A stretch of 64,000 nucleotides of DNA from Aquanectria penicillioides (Eukaryota; Ascomycota; Sordariomycetes; Hypocreales; Nectriaceae): NCBI GenBank assembly GCA_003415625.1, contig PYIU01000003.1, forward strand, positions 124,001 through 188,000. The letters run 5' to 3'. The position numbers and the translations under genes were made by a program. Below, piece by piece: positions 32,488 through 45,701 of this stretch. Under the pieces are notes generated by a model. The model searched no databases. It was not told the origin of the DNA and saw only the letters and a program-made list of their open reading frames with translations. Each line of letters starts with the position of its first letter. Position 1 is the first letter of the stretch.

Positions 32488-34033
32488 TTAGCGTATTCTC
32501 TTAACATCGTCCACGTTGTCGGCTTCGTCATCGCTGCGGCTATCCTCAGCCCCTTCTCGTCGAATAACCTTCAGCGCGACACGCACAATCATGGCGAACC
32601 ATAAAATGTTCATGCATTCTAGCAAGAGTAAAGGAAAGAGAAAGGCCCATTTAAGAGTGTTTCCAAAGCAAACAATTCCTTGCGACTTCATGAAAGGCTC
32701 GAGCAGGAACCAATACCCCTGCGGTGTCGGGAGTGGGCCCTCGAGATTTTGATGAGAGCCCCGCCAACAGCTCTCTCCGATAATCACAGGTATGTCGGCA
32801 TAGATGGACCAGCACACCATGGAATACACGATATGGCGGGTAAAAATCCAAGAAAGCAGAAAAAAGCCAAAAGCAATGTCGCAAATGGTCTTGTAACCCA
32901 TGTATTTTAGGCATTTGGCGAGCTTCAATACCGTTAGACATCTCAACGCACGCTTGGTGCTAAATGCAGGGGTCAGGGTTACTTACGGGAAGGACGATAT
33001 CGACAAAATCCATAATGACCAAGATGACGATGCCAACTCGGGTCTGATGATACGCGTAGGATGCGTAGATCAAACCGCAAGTGACGAAATGATGGGTCAA
33101 CATCTGCCAATAATCCTTGCGGCGTTCTTCGATATTGATAACAATAATCTGCTGCAGCCAAAAGGCCCACTGAGCGAGTATGTAGAATTTGACCAAGCCG
33201 GTGAGCTGGCGTTGCGGCCAGCTGGTCCACAACTCTTTTAGATTGAGCCAGTAAGGCGAGGAACAATAAATGTACTGGGGAGGTTGGATAGTCAGCAATT
33301 GCAGCACTTGTTAGGGGTGGCCCGACAAGCCACGACGGGGTTTTCTACCATGCCAAGAGTCCAGGAGACGGCGTAGTAGCACAAAAGCCAGGACTGTTCT
33401 GTAAAGCGAGTCAAGTCCTTTGCGTTGCGCACACCACACCTCGTCGCGAAAGGTTGCAACACGTATTTCATGACACCTGCGCGTAGCGCTGTGAACAGGG
33501 TGATGAATCCAGCGATGGCGTATATATCGTCTCGGCCATTGCTATAGCTTCCCGTGGACTGGTCTTTGTAAGACAATGTGAAGAACTTGATGGTATATGG
33601 CCGAGCTTTCGGAATGAAGTGTGCGAGGAAGACGAGGGTGAGAAGGTTCATTGCGAGGCCTGGGAGGGGCGTGTCAGCGGATGATTGAAGAGAGCAGGAA
33701 GCAGAGTAGGACAGGCCTACCAATCTGGTTTTTGATCATCCATTCGGTGAATGATCTCCAAGACCCGTCGGCTCTGCTGCTCAAATGGTGCACGACGGTG
33801 GATTTCCCATTGCTAACGGTTGGCGCATGCGAAGGCCTGCGCCTCTTCCTCGGCTCCCGGTGCATGGTATTCTTTTCAGGCTTGGCGCCTGTTCGGCCGC
33901 AGTTTAGGACGTTCGGCGGGAGTGTGTTCGCATCGTCGTGGTTGAAATCGGCCATATTTTGGGACGAGACGAGGCCGCGCTCTGATCGGGGTTGATGCCA
34001 ATTCGGAGATGGGCTGAAAGCGTCGCTGTGCAA
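32488..34033 (-). CDS. Ceramide synthase (TLC domain, Lag1/Lac1 family)
   Basis: Endoplasmic-reticulum membrane enzyme that N-acylates sphingoid bases with fatty acyl-CoA. Minus-strand exons 34033-33721, 33659-33349, 33274-32987 and 32922-32488 give 448 residues. The start could be the Met at 33953. The Lag motif is clear in exon 3: M-L-T-H-H-F-V-T followed by Y-H-Q-T-R-V-G and M-D-F-V-D-I, which includes the two His residues needed for catalysis. Six or more hydrophobic segments flank it. The C-terminus is acidic (D-S-R-S-D-D-E-A-D), as in Lag1 homologues. Probably a paralogue rather than a cluster gene: no relation to either neighbour is visible. Confidence 0.92.
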
Positions 34034-36411
34034 GACGCAGTGATGGCGATCGATATGTTAGTGCCGAGCTTCTCGGGCACAACGCAAGCTCGAATTAAAG
34101 AGCCAGGCGATAAGGAGTGTTGTCCATTGAAGCATGAAAGGGAGAAGATAGGGGTCCTGAGATGTGATTTCGCAAATCCAAGATCATGTCACTTAATCGT
34201 ACGTTCGCCAGCCGAAAGGCCCTGGCTGATTAAGGTTAGATTTTCTCCCCCACCTAGACCGTTTGGGTTTTCTACAAGGATTTCCCCGCTGGAAATGAAA
34301 GCCATTGACTTTCCAGTTCCGAGGCTGTCTCCTTGGTTGTGTCGAGTTTTTTTATCCCCCGACGCCCAGGCACCATTGAATCGCACCCATTGCCTTGTGC
34401 AAGTGAGTCACAGGCACACACAATCCATTGCAGGTAAAATACAAGTACAAAGCCTCCCGTTTCCCCTGATTTCTTTCTCTCCCGTTATGTAGCCATGGAG
34501 TTGCCCGACCGTGGCAATGTGGCCCGCTGTAGCTAACCTGCATGTCTCGATGTACCAGTCCGGCTTACACCACCTTGTACATATAAGCTCTACCGGGATT
34601 GGGCTCGGGAAGAAGCGGAAATAATACGTCTATTGCAGCCTGGAATCATTTGGTCAAAATACAAGTCAGATTTAGCCAGAAAATGGACTTTGGCCATGGA
34701 TTGCATTGAACATGTGGTACATCACTGCACCCACAGCGAATTCGAAAAGGTCCTGTGCAGTCGCTCAACCCCTAATTCACACTAGAGGTGTCAATAAGCA
34801 ATGTCAGAGCCCAGTATATATTTCTCATCCCTCAAAACACGTTCTTTGCACAATTAATCATTGGGATATTTTTTCTCGGCAAGGCACCGTTTTAGGCATA
34901 AAAATTGTGACCCTTGGGCGGTGATTTCGAATTAGGAGAGTTTTGGATACGACGCGAAGAGGCGGGTCATTTTGCGCCCGTGTTGTTTACCAACCTCCCT
35001 GACAACTCTGAGCCATTGAACCAATTTATCCAAAGCCGCAAAAAAAAAAATGAAAGCCGTTCATAATAGAGGCCGGACGCAATTCTGGATTTCGAGAATC
35101 TCCCAAATACCATGTGAAAGCGGCAGCTGGAGGGAGGGTTGCAGCGGTTAAAGGCGGCGGGACAGGCTGGCGAACTTATTGGCGATTGCGACGCCTCTTT
35201 TGCATACTATGTACAGCTGAAGTGGAGGGATGCCGAAAGGGGGAAATGCTTTTCGCTGCAACTGCGTAGGGCAAGCTGAACTGATGCTCTCGGTCTAGTG
35301 TCCAAGAGAATTGCTGGCTGCATGGTGGTATCAACGGAATACGGATAGATGAAGTGCCATCCGAATGTTCCGCTCCAACGAAGCGGTTGACCACGCAGCG
35401 CTGTATGCGAGTCTTGGACGTGGAGAACAAGCCACTTGATTTGATTTGGTGCTGAGGTGGCCTGCAAACGTCATCTTCACTGGTATATGCGCGTACAGCC
35501 AGCCACGGTGAGGGGCGCACCTCGTTCCGAGCGTTCAGCTCCACAACGATGCTAGGATCCTCCGTTTTTTTTCTGTTCTGTTAGGCTGCGCCTTTCATAT
35601 ATTTATCCATATTATGCTATGTATATATATCAATCAACCTTTGGTCTGTTTGCTGTGCCGGCCATTTCAAGCGAATACATGCCTTCTGGAGACTTCTGAT
35701 GCTCGAAGCAATTTGCCATAACTGAATGGATACGACATTGTCCTCAATTTGGATGGACGTCAAAGGTAGACTAGAAATTGGCTATTTAACTGTTTGTATC
35801 ATTTCAAAATGTGACTGTCAGGCATCCACAGGTCAAACTGGGTTAGCTTCTCACCTGGATATGACGGCACATGGCTTGCGTTGACTCCGACACGTTTACC
35901 CCAGTCGGGCGTTTAGGGCGAGTACCTTGTCCATCCTTCGTGATGGGATTGGCCATGCCCCTGGGATCTACCGAAGTCACTGCAGCCATTCAACATTCCG
36001 AGCTCGTAGAATTGTTATGGCTTGTATGGTCGATCTAGCTGTGATACACTGCAGGCCTTCACTGCCTCGAGCGTTGCATATCTTGGCTGCTGACGAAGTC
36101 AATAGTCTCATGCGTGTAATGGGACATGCCCCCGGCTCAATGTCAGATAATTTTCTCTGGGCCTCCTATCATAATTGTATTACAACGTAGAATGATTCGT
36201 TTCTGGAGATTCACTTCCCCCGTGTGGCTGGAGACGACTTCCGAGTGCAACAGGTATAAAAGCATGTAGACAACCTTTCTCATGTCCGGCATGCCTAGAG
36301 GATTACTCTAAATCAACACTGCAGATACATCGCGGTTTTCTTTTCCCACTTGGGAGTAATTATTCACGCCATTGCATTTCGTCCTAAAATTTGGGCCTTA
36401 AAACCGCATTG
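34034..36411. other. Intergenic region
   Basis: About 2.4 kb with only short frames; poly-A tract at 35040-35050. No domain-bearing gene or RNA recognised. Confidence 0.5.
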
Positions 36412-39400
36412 ATGGATCCTCAATTAAGCCCTGGGTATTACGAAAACATGTCGCCCTTGGAGCGTAGCCAGGTATGATTTTGACTAAACGTTGATGATAT
36501 CTAATACTAATAAACCAAGATGCTGAGAGCATTGCAAAAAACGGTGAAAGACATCGAGCGATCTCTTAAGACGACTAAGCATGAAAAGGACTCTTTTATT
36601 GTTGTTGATGAGGATTCGGCCATCGACATGTGCGATGTCTCAGAGACTTTCCACACTAGCCAAGGCTATGGCATTGAAGGAAAGAGATCGTTGAGGTCTG
36701 GCGATGTCATCTATCATACAAACAACACCATGGTAATCTATTGCCCCAAAGTCAATGACTTCGGTAATTGCTAACCTGTTAATCTAGGAGCACCTCCCTA
36801 AGAAGTATCGTCGATCGAATCCAAGAATCATGCCCGTCATCGGTCTGAAGGGCGATAACATCATGTATATTCACGCGCACCGAGACGATACCCATGACCC
36901 TGATGTTTGGTCTATCTTTTCCCGAATTCCTAGCACAGCCAACATTGATACTAGGAAGAAGATTCACTTCTTTCCTTACAAGGGCGACTTTTGTATGGCT
37001 GTCGGCACCTCGGTCTGGAGAAAGCAGCTTCGCTTTGATGACAGCATAGAGAATAAATGGGATCTCAACAACTGGACACGGAGATATGCTGATGAATGGG
37101 AGCATATCGGTGACCAATGCCTTCCCAGCGATAAGCTTCGAAGTGTCATCCCTTTTGTTAGAGTCACTGGTGATGATATTCGCTTCCATCTCCTGCTGTT
37201 GAATGACGAGGGACGGCTCTTGACACTCCAGGGAGGTCTGTCCAGGAGCAGTCAATTTATTCAGCTGAGGTGTGTCGGGAGGACAGACCTCAGATTCCAA
37301 AAGGTGGCATACGACAAAGGCCATGTGGTTGCTTACGATACCGAGCATCACATATGGAATCTGATCCCTGATTTGGACAGCAACACCTTCACTGTGCAAC
37401 ACAAGAGTGCCATTGACCCACTCTACGAACTCACATCTACTAACGTCGGTCTGGTAGCCGTACGAAAGGACGGCTGGCTGTACAGGCAGATTCGGCCAAA
37501 CCCCCACCATTCCATCCGGAATGTTGAGAAACCAGCAGTATGGGAGAAGTGGATTCGGCAGAATGGAGTTCTTCATCTGGGAATGACTGCTCCCGATGTC
37601 ACCCTTGGTTTGGAAAGAGTTCTAGAAACTGTTCATACTCACCGACCCGATAACGATCTCTCAGTCAACCTTGTACAAACAGGGAGGCGTAGCATCAAAG
37701 AAGTGGATGATTCTATCCTAAGCGAGAGCGCAGTGGGGGAAAATAGGGCTGCGCTCCGAGAAGCTGAGGCGCTCATCCGAAATCTACCCGTTCGGCGAAT
37801 TGTCAACCGAAAACGCGGCATTCGTGATCTTGAGAGGTTGATTTCTGAAATCAGGATTTTGACTGAGGAAGAGGATGAGATTGAAGATTCCCATGATACC
37901 TTCGGTGTCTGGAACCACGGCTATGACCAAGCAGTAAGTAGACGGGGTGTGGACGACCTGATTGCCTCCGAGGTGAAGCCAAGGGAGATCGTTATATCCC
38001 ATGGCGTCCCATACATTTCTACAAGGCGAGGCGACAATGGCCGTTCCAAGTATGTGGCCGTCTTCAACCAATCCAACCTAGTCATCAAAGGTGAAGATGG
38101 ACATGAGCACGCAGATTTCGACGCTGAGAAGGTGGAGGCCGTCCCTTTTGTCCGGTTGCCGTACAGGGACATTCACACATCTGATACGGTGTTTGAAGAA
38201 AAGGAAGAAGTCGCGAAAGATGAATCATTCGTGACGGTGGAAAAGACTACGAAAGTTGAAGAAATCGAAACCAAGAGAGCAAAGCAAGAGGAGCCGAGAG
38301 CCGAGAGGACTGTTGACATCACGGATATCACGGTGACGACATTGGAAAAGAAGCCAGAGAAGCCGGAGAGCCACGTATTTGATCAAACAAACAGAGAGAT
38401 GATCCACAACACCACTACTACATTCTCAAATACGATGAAAGGGACCCACTTGGACCTTATTGAGCAATCAAGGTCAGCAAAGTTCATGACGGTGGTTGAA
38501 AGGACAGTTGCGGCACCTGTGGTTGTCCCAGGTTGGTTCTTGAAACAGGAAATTCAAGTAGCCTTGGCTTTGTACACCAGCGCGATCCCTTTCAACCCTA
38601 AAATCTCTAACAGTGGGGTTTTGAAAAGCATCTTGGTCAAGGCACGTCACGACATCATCGCCATGTTGAACGCGACGATCGATCTGAGCCGCACTTTCGA
38701 AGAATGGACCCGAACAATTGCGAAGCTTACTGTCGGTGAAGTTGAAGACATGACAGAGAACTATCATGACAGGTCGCTTCGATTGTGCAAGACTGCAATC
38801 GACAGCTCTAGGCTCGCTGGTGATAATTTGTCTGAATTCAATCAGAAGACAAAGTATCAGAGGTTTGAAGCGGAAAGGCAAGTCCTTCTTTTCGAGGACA
38901 AGCTGCGGGTTCTCGAGGATCAGCTTCAAGACCTCCGCCACCAGTATTGGACTCCAACATGGTCATTTTCGGGTCATGTGGCCCGACAAGACCCGTTCGG
39001 AGGAACTGTCAATACTGAGGCCACAGAGTCCAAGATCCAAGCTGACTTGGAGGTTGTCAAGACTCAAATCTCCCAATGCACTTCGGCTAGAGAGATCTGC
39101 CGCAAGTTGGTCAACAATTCTCAGCCTTTGCTTCGCCTTTGTGGGCAAGTCCATGGTAATCTGACAGCTATCTTCAATATGCTAGCGTCGGCTTCATTCG
39201 ATTTCCATGAGACCTCTCCTTGGGCAAAGAGCTACAAGACCCTGATCATTACCGAGTGGCATCGCATCCGCATTGAGGCCGAAGAGATCAGGGACCTAAT
39301 CAACTCGGCCCGATACGAAGAAAAGCTGCCAGTGAGGGGAGCCACTGGCCAACCGAAACTCACATATAGTGAGTCGCTGGCAAAGGTTGCCTCGCCTCCC

Positions 39401-40507
39401 CCCGCCCTCTTGCAGCAGTTGCAAATCCAATCCAATGACTGCAAGAGTGTCGGAGACCTTCTGAGCAAGCTTCAGACTCTGCATTATACTGATGATATTG
39501 TTGGATATGTCGATCTCAGACACAACCGGAGGATTACAGTGCAGGAAGTGGCTAAATTCTTCCGAAAGATGTACACGCAACTCGCTGCCGCCAATTATGA
39601 AACAATTGAGCAGCTTAGCATTGTTGCTCAGGTCCAGCCTCAGAACTCGCGCAACACTGCGAAGGGCAGACTGTCCTCGCATGCGTTCCTTAGGAGTACT
39701 TTGAACTTCGTTTCTGCTGCTCGAAGCCGTTCTATCAAGAGCAAGAACCTTGTTCTTGAAGTGTCTTCTGGACTAGGAGAGAGTGTTACTCAAATTAGAA
39801 GATCCATCGCTCAACGCAAAGCGGCGATCGACGAGGCCAAGGTTGAACTTGGATACCCTGCAAAGGGTAGCGTGAACCACGAAAAGATTGCGGAGATCGT
39901 GGCCAAGGTGTGCCTATCTAGCTTCACAACTGGTTCTCTTGTTAGCGCTGTAGCAACAGCCGTCATGTCGGGTATCCCTATCGCCACCATATCCGCTACC
40001 TTGGGCGCTGGAGGTGATGTTGCCGCCCAAAAGGGCCCCAATAACTTCACCCAGACACCCCAAAGTGCCTATTTCCAAACTTGGCAAAATTTCAAGGGCC
40101 TCATTTTGCCTGCAAAGGACTTTTCTTCTGATCCAGCACGGGCAAGCGCAGCTTTCAAGAGACTTACCAACGATGAGTTGTTCACGCTGATTCAGATCAT
40201 TGAAGCTAGCTTCATTTCTGCCGACCGTGCCTTCGAAATTGTCGAACGGATCCAAAAGCTTATGGATGAACTCTTGGGTAGCATCAAGACAGTGTCAAAC
40301 ACTGTAGCTGAGATGGAGGCCACTTGTATCGAGTACATCGAGAAGCTTGACTTTGTCGCCCCAATGCCGTTTACCGAGAAGGAGGCATCCGAGGTCGACA
40401 CACGATGGCAGCAAGTTGCTGGAGCTTGCGATAAATGGTTAAATGTCTTCAATGACCAGAAAATCTCTCCTCTATCGTTTATGGAGCTTGAGACAAGAGC
40501 CTTCTAA
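36412..40507 (+). CDS. Large hypothetical protein, propeller-like front and long helical back
   Basis: Exons 36412-36471, 36520-36732 and 36788-40507 join in phase 0 to 1330 residues. Residues about 105-330 have short repeated strands with Trp and Asp (G-D-N-I-M-Y-I, G-H-V-V-A-Y-D, G-L-V-A-V-R-K-D-G-W-L-Y-R) like tectonin/propeller blades. An acidic Lys/Glu-rich linker lies at about 560-640. From about 670 the protein is almost all helix with coiled-coil character. Near residues 1135-1175 is a lone apolar stretch (S-S-F-T-T-G-S-L-V-S-A-V-A-T-A-V-M-S-G) flanked by helices. No signal peptide. This resembles helical pore-forming proteins of the ClyA/HBL type in layout only; no sequence family is recognised. 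Intact and long, so probably expressed. Confidence 0.8.
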
Positions 40508-42876
40508 CAAATGGGACCTCTCGATTCTCGAATCCTCGTTCCAACATATCCAGAAATCTCGTTGGCTTTTGACCGTACTCTGGATTGATACACTCTTATT
40601 CTATTTGTTTCACTACTCTAATAGATGCTTCCTTTTGTATGTAACAGTCATCTTGGTTTTGTTGGTCGGGAGTGGGGATGGGTTCAAGTTTTGGACGTGT
40701 ATAATAATATCTTGGACTAATTGATGCTTGAAATTGCATATTCCTCGTACTACAGGCACACACGAGACTGCTGAAGTCGGAATTGATGAATAGTTGCTGA
40801 TGCCACGGTAGTGTGACATGATGCACCATCGAACAGCGACCTGCGATCTGTGCTCGGTCGCGGATCGCTTTTTCTTGTTCCTCCAAACAATTTTTCCTTC
40901 CCGGGCGTGGCTTCGGCCAAGCGATTTATCGTCCCCTTTCGGCCTTATCAGCCCTGCCCGCCTCCTGGGCCGAAGGGAGAGCTAGGTGCTCAATTTTACT
41001 TCTATCTCTGGGCCGCTAACCTCTGCTCTTTTTCGGTAGCCCTCACTCTGACTCCCCCAACGTGACGTGACTGTGGCCCGATTAGGGAGCGAACCTTGGG
41101 CCCCCAACCAGGCTCGTTAGAGTCCCTATCTTCTATTCCTACTTACCTGATACTCCATTTGAGTCCAGCAACTTTCGTGTGTAGCCTCGAGCGATTGAGA
41201 GTAGGACACTCTATGCCAAAACGGCATTAGAGATTGCAGCGAGCGAGAAGCGATTTTCGGAGTCCTACCATATCATGACTAAGTTCTGCATTTCGTTCAA
41301 GGGCAAAAAAATAGTGATGGGGCCCCTCAAGGTGAAGTGGTTCACTGAGCCTACACAGTGAATCACAATGCTTCCTAGTACGATCATAATGACTCTCAAT
41401 CTATATCGGAGACACTGCAATGAATCAAAATGCTTCCATATTGAATTTATCACGTTTGAAATGAATCGCAATGCTTCCATGTTACACTCATCACGATGTT
41501 CAATTCATGTGGTGGGCCATTGTATGGTGTATGCCTATGCAACAGGTTGCAGCAGATGTGTATCTCATCTGGAAGGACGCAACGCTTCTGCCCTTGCTAC
41601 TTTTGCTATAAAACTGGCATACGTATGGTTCGTTCGAGTCACACCGAGTGACTTTCATGCAACTGTTTCAGCTATTATTAAGAAAACGCTTATAGGGTTC
41701 CAGTCGCGCCATGAGTAAGTTCTCACGAAAATCATGATGACAATGATGACTCATAATGGATTAACTATAGTCGGACATCTTGGAGAAGTGGGAATTGTGA
41801 GACCGTAATCTGTTGAGAATTAGAGGCTATTGACGCCTCAGATTGTGACACATCAGTTGGTGAGGTGCGGAGCGGAGAGGCATGTGTGTATGTTACGTAG
41901 CCAGGGACCTCTGTCTCCAACCCCTTTAGCATCTACACCTTTAAGCAATCTTTGTTACTGAAAGATGTTCATTTCAACATGATTTCCCATAGGGTGCCCT
42001 GCGATCACTTCCAAGGTCGAACTATCAAGGTACGGTTTTGATGTCACATGGCAATAAAAAAGTTTAAAAGGTGCTATATCTAAATATGGCCTTGGCTTGA
42101 ATACATCTACTGATCCTTTCTTTCTTCCCACAGAATAAGACCAGCCCACTTGTCAATTCCTGCCTCACCGCGCACAACATACCCTCTATCTATTCGTTGC
42201 TGATAACACAGGTGCTCCTCTATTGTTACGTGACCATGAGAGCCCAGCGACGCCCTAGACTGTGGCGAATTCTGCACTTAAGGTGCGGATTTCGCTATAA
42301 ACAATTACGCGGCTTGTACCTGGCAATAATTGTCAAGAAAAGATGACGTTTATCGAAAACGTAGTTTGCCAACATCATTGGAAACGGCATTACGATGGAG
42401 TTGGATCAAAGGTAATGATACCAATATTTCGAGAATATATCGGGCAATAAAGCTAAGGTCTTGCCTTCTGTGAATGATGCTAAGTGATTTGAGTATTTCG
42501 TTTCCGTCCTACCTAAGCTCGGCTCCAAGAAGAAAACGACGTTCATTACTCTTGCGTCTTGAGTTTCGTGTTCGAGTTTTATGGTGTTGGGAAATATTGC
42601 ATTAGAATTAAAATGGCATGGCTTATCAACTGGTGCATTTAAAGATCCACAGAACTATTTTCCAGTCGTATCTAAAACATGTAAATATTTTTGACGGACC
42701 GGAGCTTCCGGGGGTCCTGGATCAACATTATCTGCAAATCATAAGGTACAACTAGCTGCGATTTGTTTTACGGGAAGGCATCAATCAAAGCTCCAAATCG
42801 ACATATCGTACTTTGATTTTCATTATGATGATGTTTTGAATGATGTATCCGCGGCAGTTTGGGAGCTGGTACGCTC
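40508..42876. other. Intergenic region with a short direct repeat
   Basis: About 2.4 kb without a supportable gene. Three imperfect copies of TGAATCACAATGCTTCC occur at 41359-41375, 41421-41437 and 41462-41478. Confidence 0.55.
41359..41478 (+). repeat. Three dispersed 17-bp direct repeats
   Basis: Copies at 41359-41375, 41421-41437 and 41462-41478 differ at one base each (ATCACAA, ATCAAAA, ATCGCAA). Spacing 62 and 41 bases. The last two are followed at similar distance by TCATCACG or TTATCACG. Meaning unknown. Confidence 0.6.
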
Positions 42877-44119
42877 TTACTCCTTTAACTTTGCTTCCAC
42901 CATAACGGTGTTCCCAATAATTGACTTATGAACCGTTACCAATTCTAGACCAGTCTCTTCAAGTATATACTTGAATTCTGCCAGTGTGCGTTCTTTACCA
43001 CTGATACAGAGAAGTGACAGGTCTAGCCAGTAAAGATCCATCGGACCGCCAACTTCGACGCGATCTGGAACGAGCATATCGCATATCAGAAGTCGTGATG
43101 AGGATCCCATAGCAGACACCGTGTTTTTGACAAATTCAATGCATACTGGGTTATAGAAGTCATGGAGAAGGCGGCGCATTAGGTAGATGTGAGCGTCTAA
43201 AATGTTAGCCACGAGCTCCTTGGGCGGTCTTTTTTTGATCAAGCTTACTTTTGATTGGCTGCGGGGTAAAAATGTCATAAGGCATCTTTTCGATGCCTTG
43301 AAGTTCCTCAGGAGACACAGAATCAAGGACAATTGGAACATCTTGAAGAATCAGTTTCCCCTCAAAAGTATCCTTGCATTCGTTTTGAATGGCTCGAAGG
43401 GCCTGGCCTCTACCTCCGCCGACGTCTACAACAAAAGCTCGCTCAGGTTCTTTTTTGACATCTTCTTCTAAGGATAAAAACGGGAACATGCCGGTGATTG
43501 GAAAGTTTTGTTCCATATTTTGAATTGTCAGGTTCCACAGGTTTCGTTGCTCCTGATCCAAATTTAAGACTTCGTAGTACGTCAACCCTTCTTTCCCTGC
43601 TGCAAATGCAAAAGGACTCTTTTTAAGATCATAAAGGTCCTCGGGTGCATGAGTCTTGACATATTCGGGTATGGTGCCCCATGTTCTGAGAAAGTCCACG
43701 GACATGCATGCAAACCCTCCCAAAACAGCCGGTTGCAGCGCCAGGGAAAAAGCATTGTTGCCATAGGTCTCTGGGCCAGTTTCGATGCCGATTCCATTCG
43801 AGACAAGAACTCTCATAGCTCGTGTAATGATTGATTCATCTGCATTGCATTGTGTAGCCAAGTCTGCTGCTGTAATGCTGCCTGTGTCGGGAAGCTTTTC
43901 AAATGCCTTGATCCGAATCAGGATATAGAGAGCGCCGGCAATACTCATATTCTCGAGCCATCTTGTGACTGCATCATAAGGCTCCTCTATGGCAGCACGC
44001 ACAGAATCAGTCTTTTTGAGGAGTGCCATTTTTTGGGCAGGTGATTGGTCGTATTCCTCCAGGGCCTTGACTAGGGCCCTGGCCTCTGCCAAAGCTCGGC
44101 TGACAGTATTGTCTGACAT
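42877..44119 (-). CDS. O-methyltransferase OMT2
   Basis: SAM-dependent O-methyltransferase of the fungal secondary-metabolism type, 396 residues, complete. Minus-strand exons 44119-43249 and 43196-42877 with a phase-1 intron after Q-P-I-K, exactly as in OMT1 at the window start. The N-terminal half is the winged-helix dimerisation region; the SAM motif V-V-D-V-G-G-G-R-G-Q-A lies near 43410; R-R-L-L-H-D-F and G-K-E-R-T-L follow the family. The catalytic His is probably the one in L-L-H-D. Neighbours are an NmrA-like protein and an MFS exporter, so a small metabolite pathway is plausible; the substrate is unknown. Confidence 0.9.
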
Positions 44120-45701
44120 TTCGGACAGGTCGATTGTAAATGATCCAAGTTCTTAAAATATAGAGCTATTAAAAGAAAAGGCCAGAACAGTTGTTGCAAA
44201 CAAGAAATCTTGCGCTGAGAGGCGCTGGCCATCTATTTGACTGTTGCGGTGTGATGATCCCCCTGGACCTCGCATTCAATAGTTTGGTACCCCTCACATG
44301 CACACACGAATGAAATGAGCTGATAAAAGAGAGCTCCACTGTTGAATAACGCGCGATTTGGACATGCGGATGGGCGTGGATTAGATTGCAGCAGATTCAC
44401 CCGCAAACCGACTATTACGAGACTGGGCCTCGATTTTGAATCGCAGCTTGTCATCCAAGATCGGTACTTCATTACTATAAGCGAAAAGAAGAAAAAAGGG
44501 TTCCCAAACTCTTAATGAGATCAATTGGAGGCGAAGGAAGACCCTCCGCTGATTATCGAACGTTGAGTCATCATGCGGGTAACACTTGACGCCTGATAAG
44601 TACTAGGGTAATCGAAAGAGACTTGGTAACTTAGTTGAGACCTGTGCTGACTAAATGGTTGGGCAGCTAGATTAATGTGATAAGATGACAAACTGAATCG
44701 TCGCATTTCCCCTCTCCTAAACTTAAGTTCTTCTAAGCTGACCTCAACACCTGGTATGATTCTTGAAACATTTTGGTGTCCGCCTGAACAGTTGCTGAAA
44801 GGAAGACGTGCCTGCATCTTGTATAAGTTTTTGGCTATCCATCTGCTGCTTGTACTATTATACCTCTTATTTCAGATGAAATGATATATGCGTCTTTTAG
44901 AGAGAATGAGTTTAGAACTTCAAATAGTGGGACGACGAAAAGAGTTTGAGATGCTACGGCATCAGCTGCGTCAATACAATAGAATACGCGTCATGGTAGC
45001 TTTCCATTTCGTGTGAACTTGCGGGCGTTCAAGACCCCCGATTCTTGGTTTATTCCAATAATCAAACTGATGTCACAGCTATCAAGCTGGAGAGAGACTT
45101 GCCTCTTGCTAGAATATAGATATTAAGTCAATGGTGAGTGATTTTGGAGATAGCATGAGAGACCATCATGATCTCTGAACCAAGTACGGCCACTGAAAAG
45201 AGCCCTTGTAAATTTAACTAGGACGTAGGAAGAGATAAAAAAGCCCTTGTATCTGCACTCATTCTCTAATTTGTGCATGCTGTTGACAAGAAAACGAGGT
45301 TTTACAGAATTATGGTAAATTCTTGAACATATGTTGGAGGGGAGTTTATGAACCCATTCATTATGCTTCGTCACCTTTACCCTTTTCGTAGTAGTGTTGT
45401 TCAAATATTAGGCCTTTCTCATGCTTAAGCAACAAACTTGTCATTAGCATATTTGTATCTTGCACTTGAGCAACTGACTCCCATCTCCTAATAGACAGAC
45501 TTTGACTCGTAGAATTTTGGCATCGGACTGGACTCTATACAGGAAACATGAAAGCCAGATTTGAAAACCAACGAGTGCTTATGAATTTCATATGAATAAA
45601 CCGCGACGTTCATCGATAGCATCGATAGAGCACATGCATATCTTGTTGCATTAGTGTTCAAGAAAAACAATTCGAAATTCTTCAATCGCCTCCGTCTCAT
45701 A
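44120..45701. other. Intergenic region
   Basis: About 1.6 kb, AT-rich, short frames only. A TCGGA lies at 44121-44125 next to the OMT2 start. No gene supported. Confidence 0.55.

Noticed and set aside
33992..34492. 166-codon plus-strand frame overlapping the ceramide synthase 5' end
   Set aside because: No domain signal; overlaps the promoter of the supported gene.
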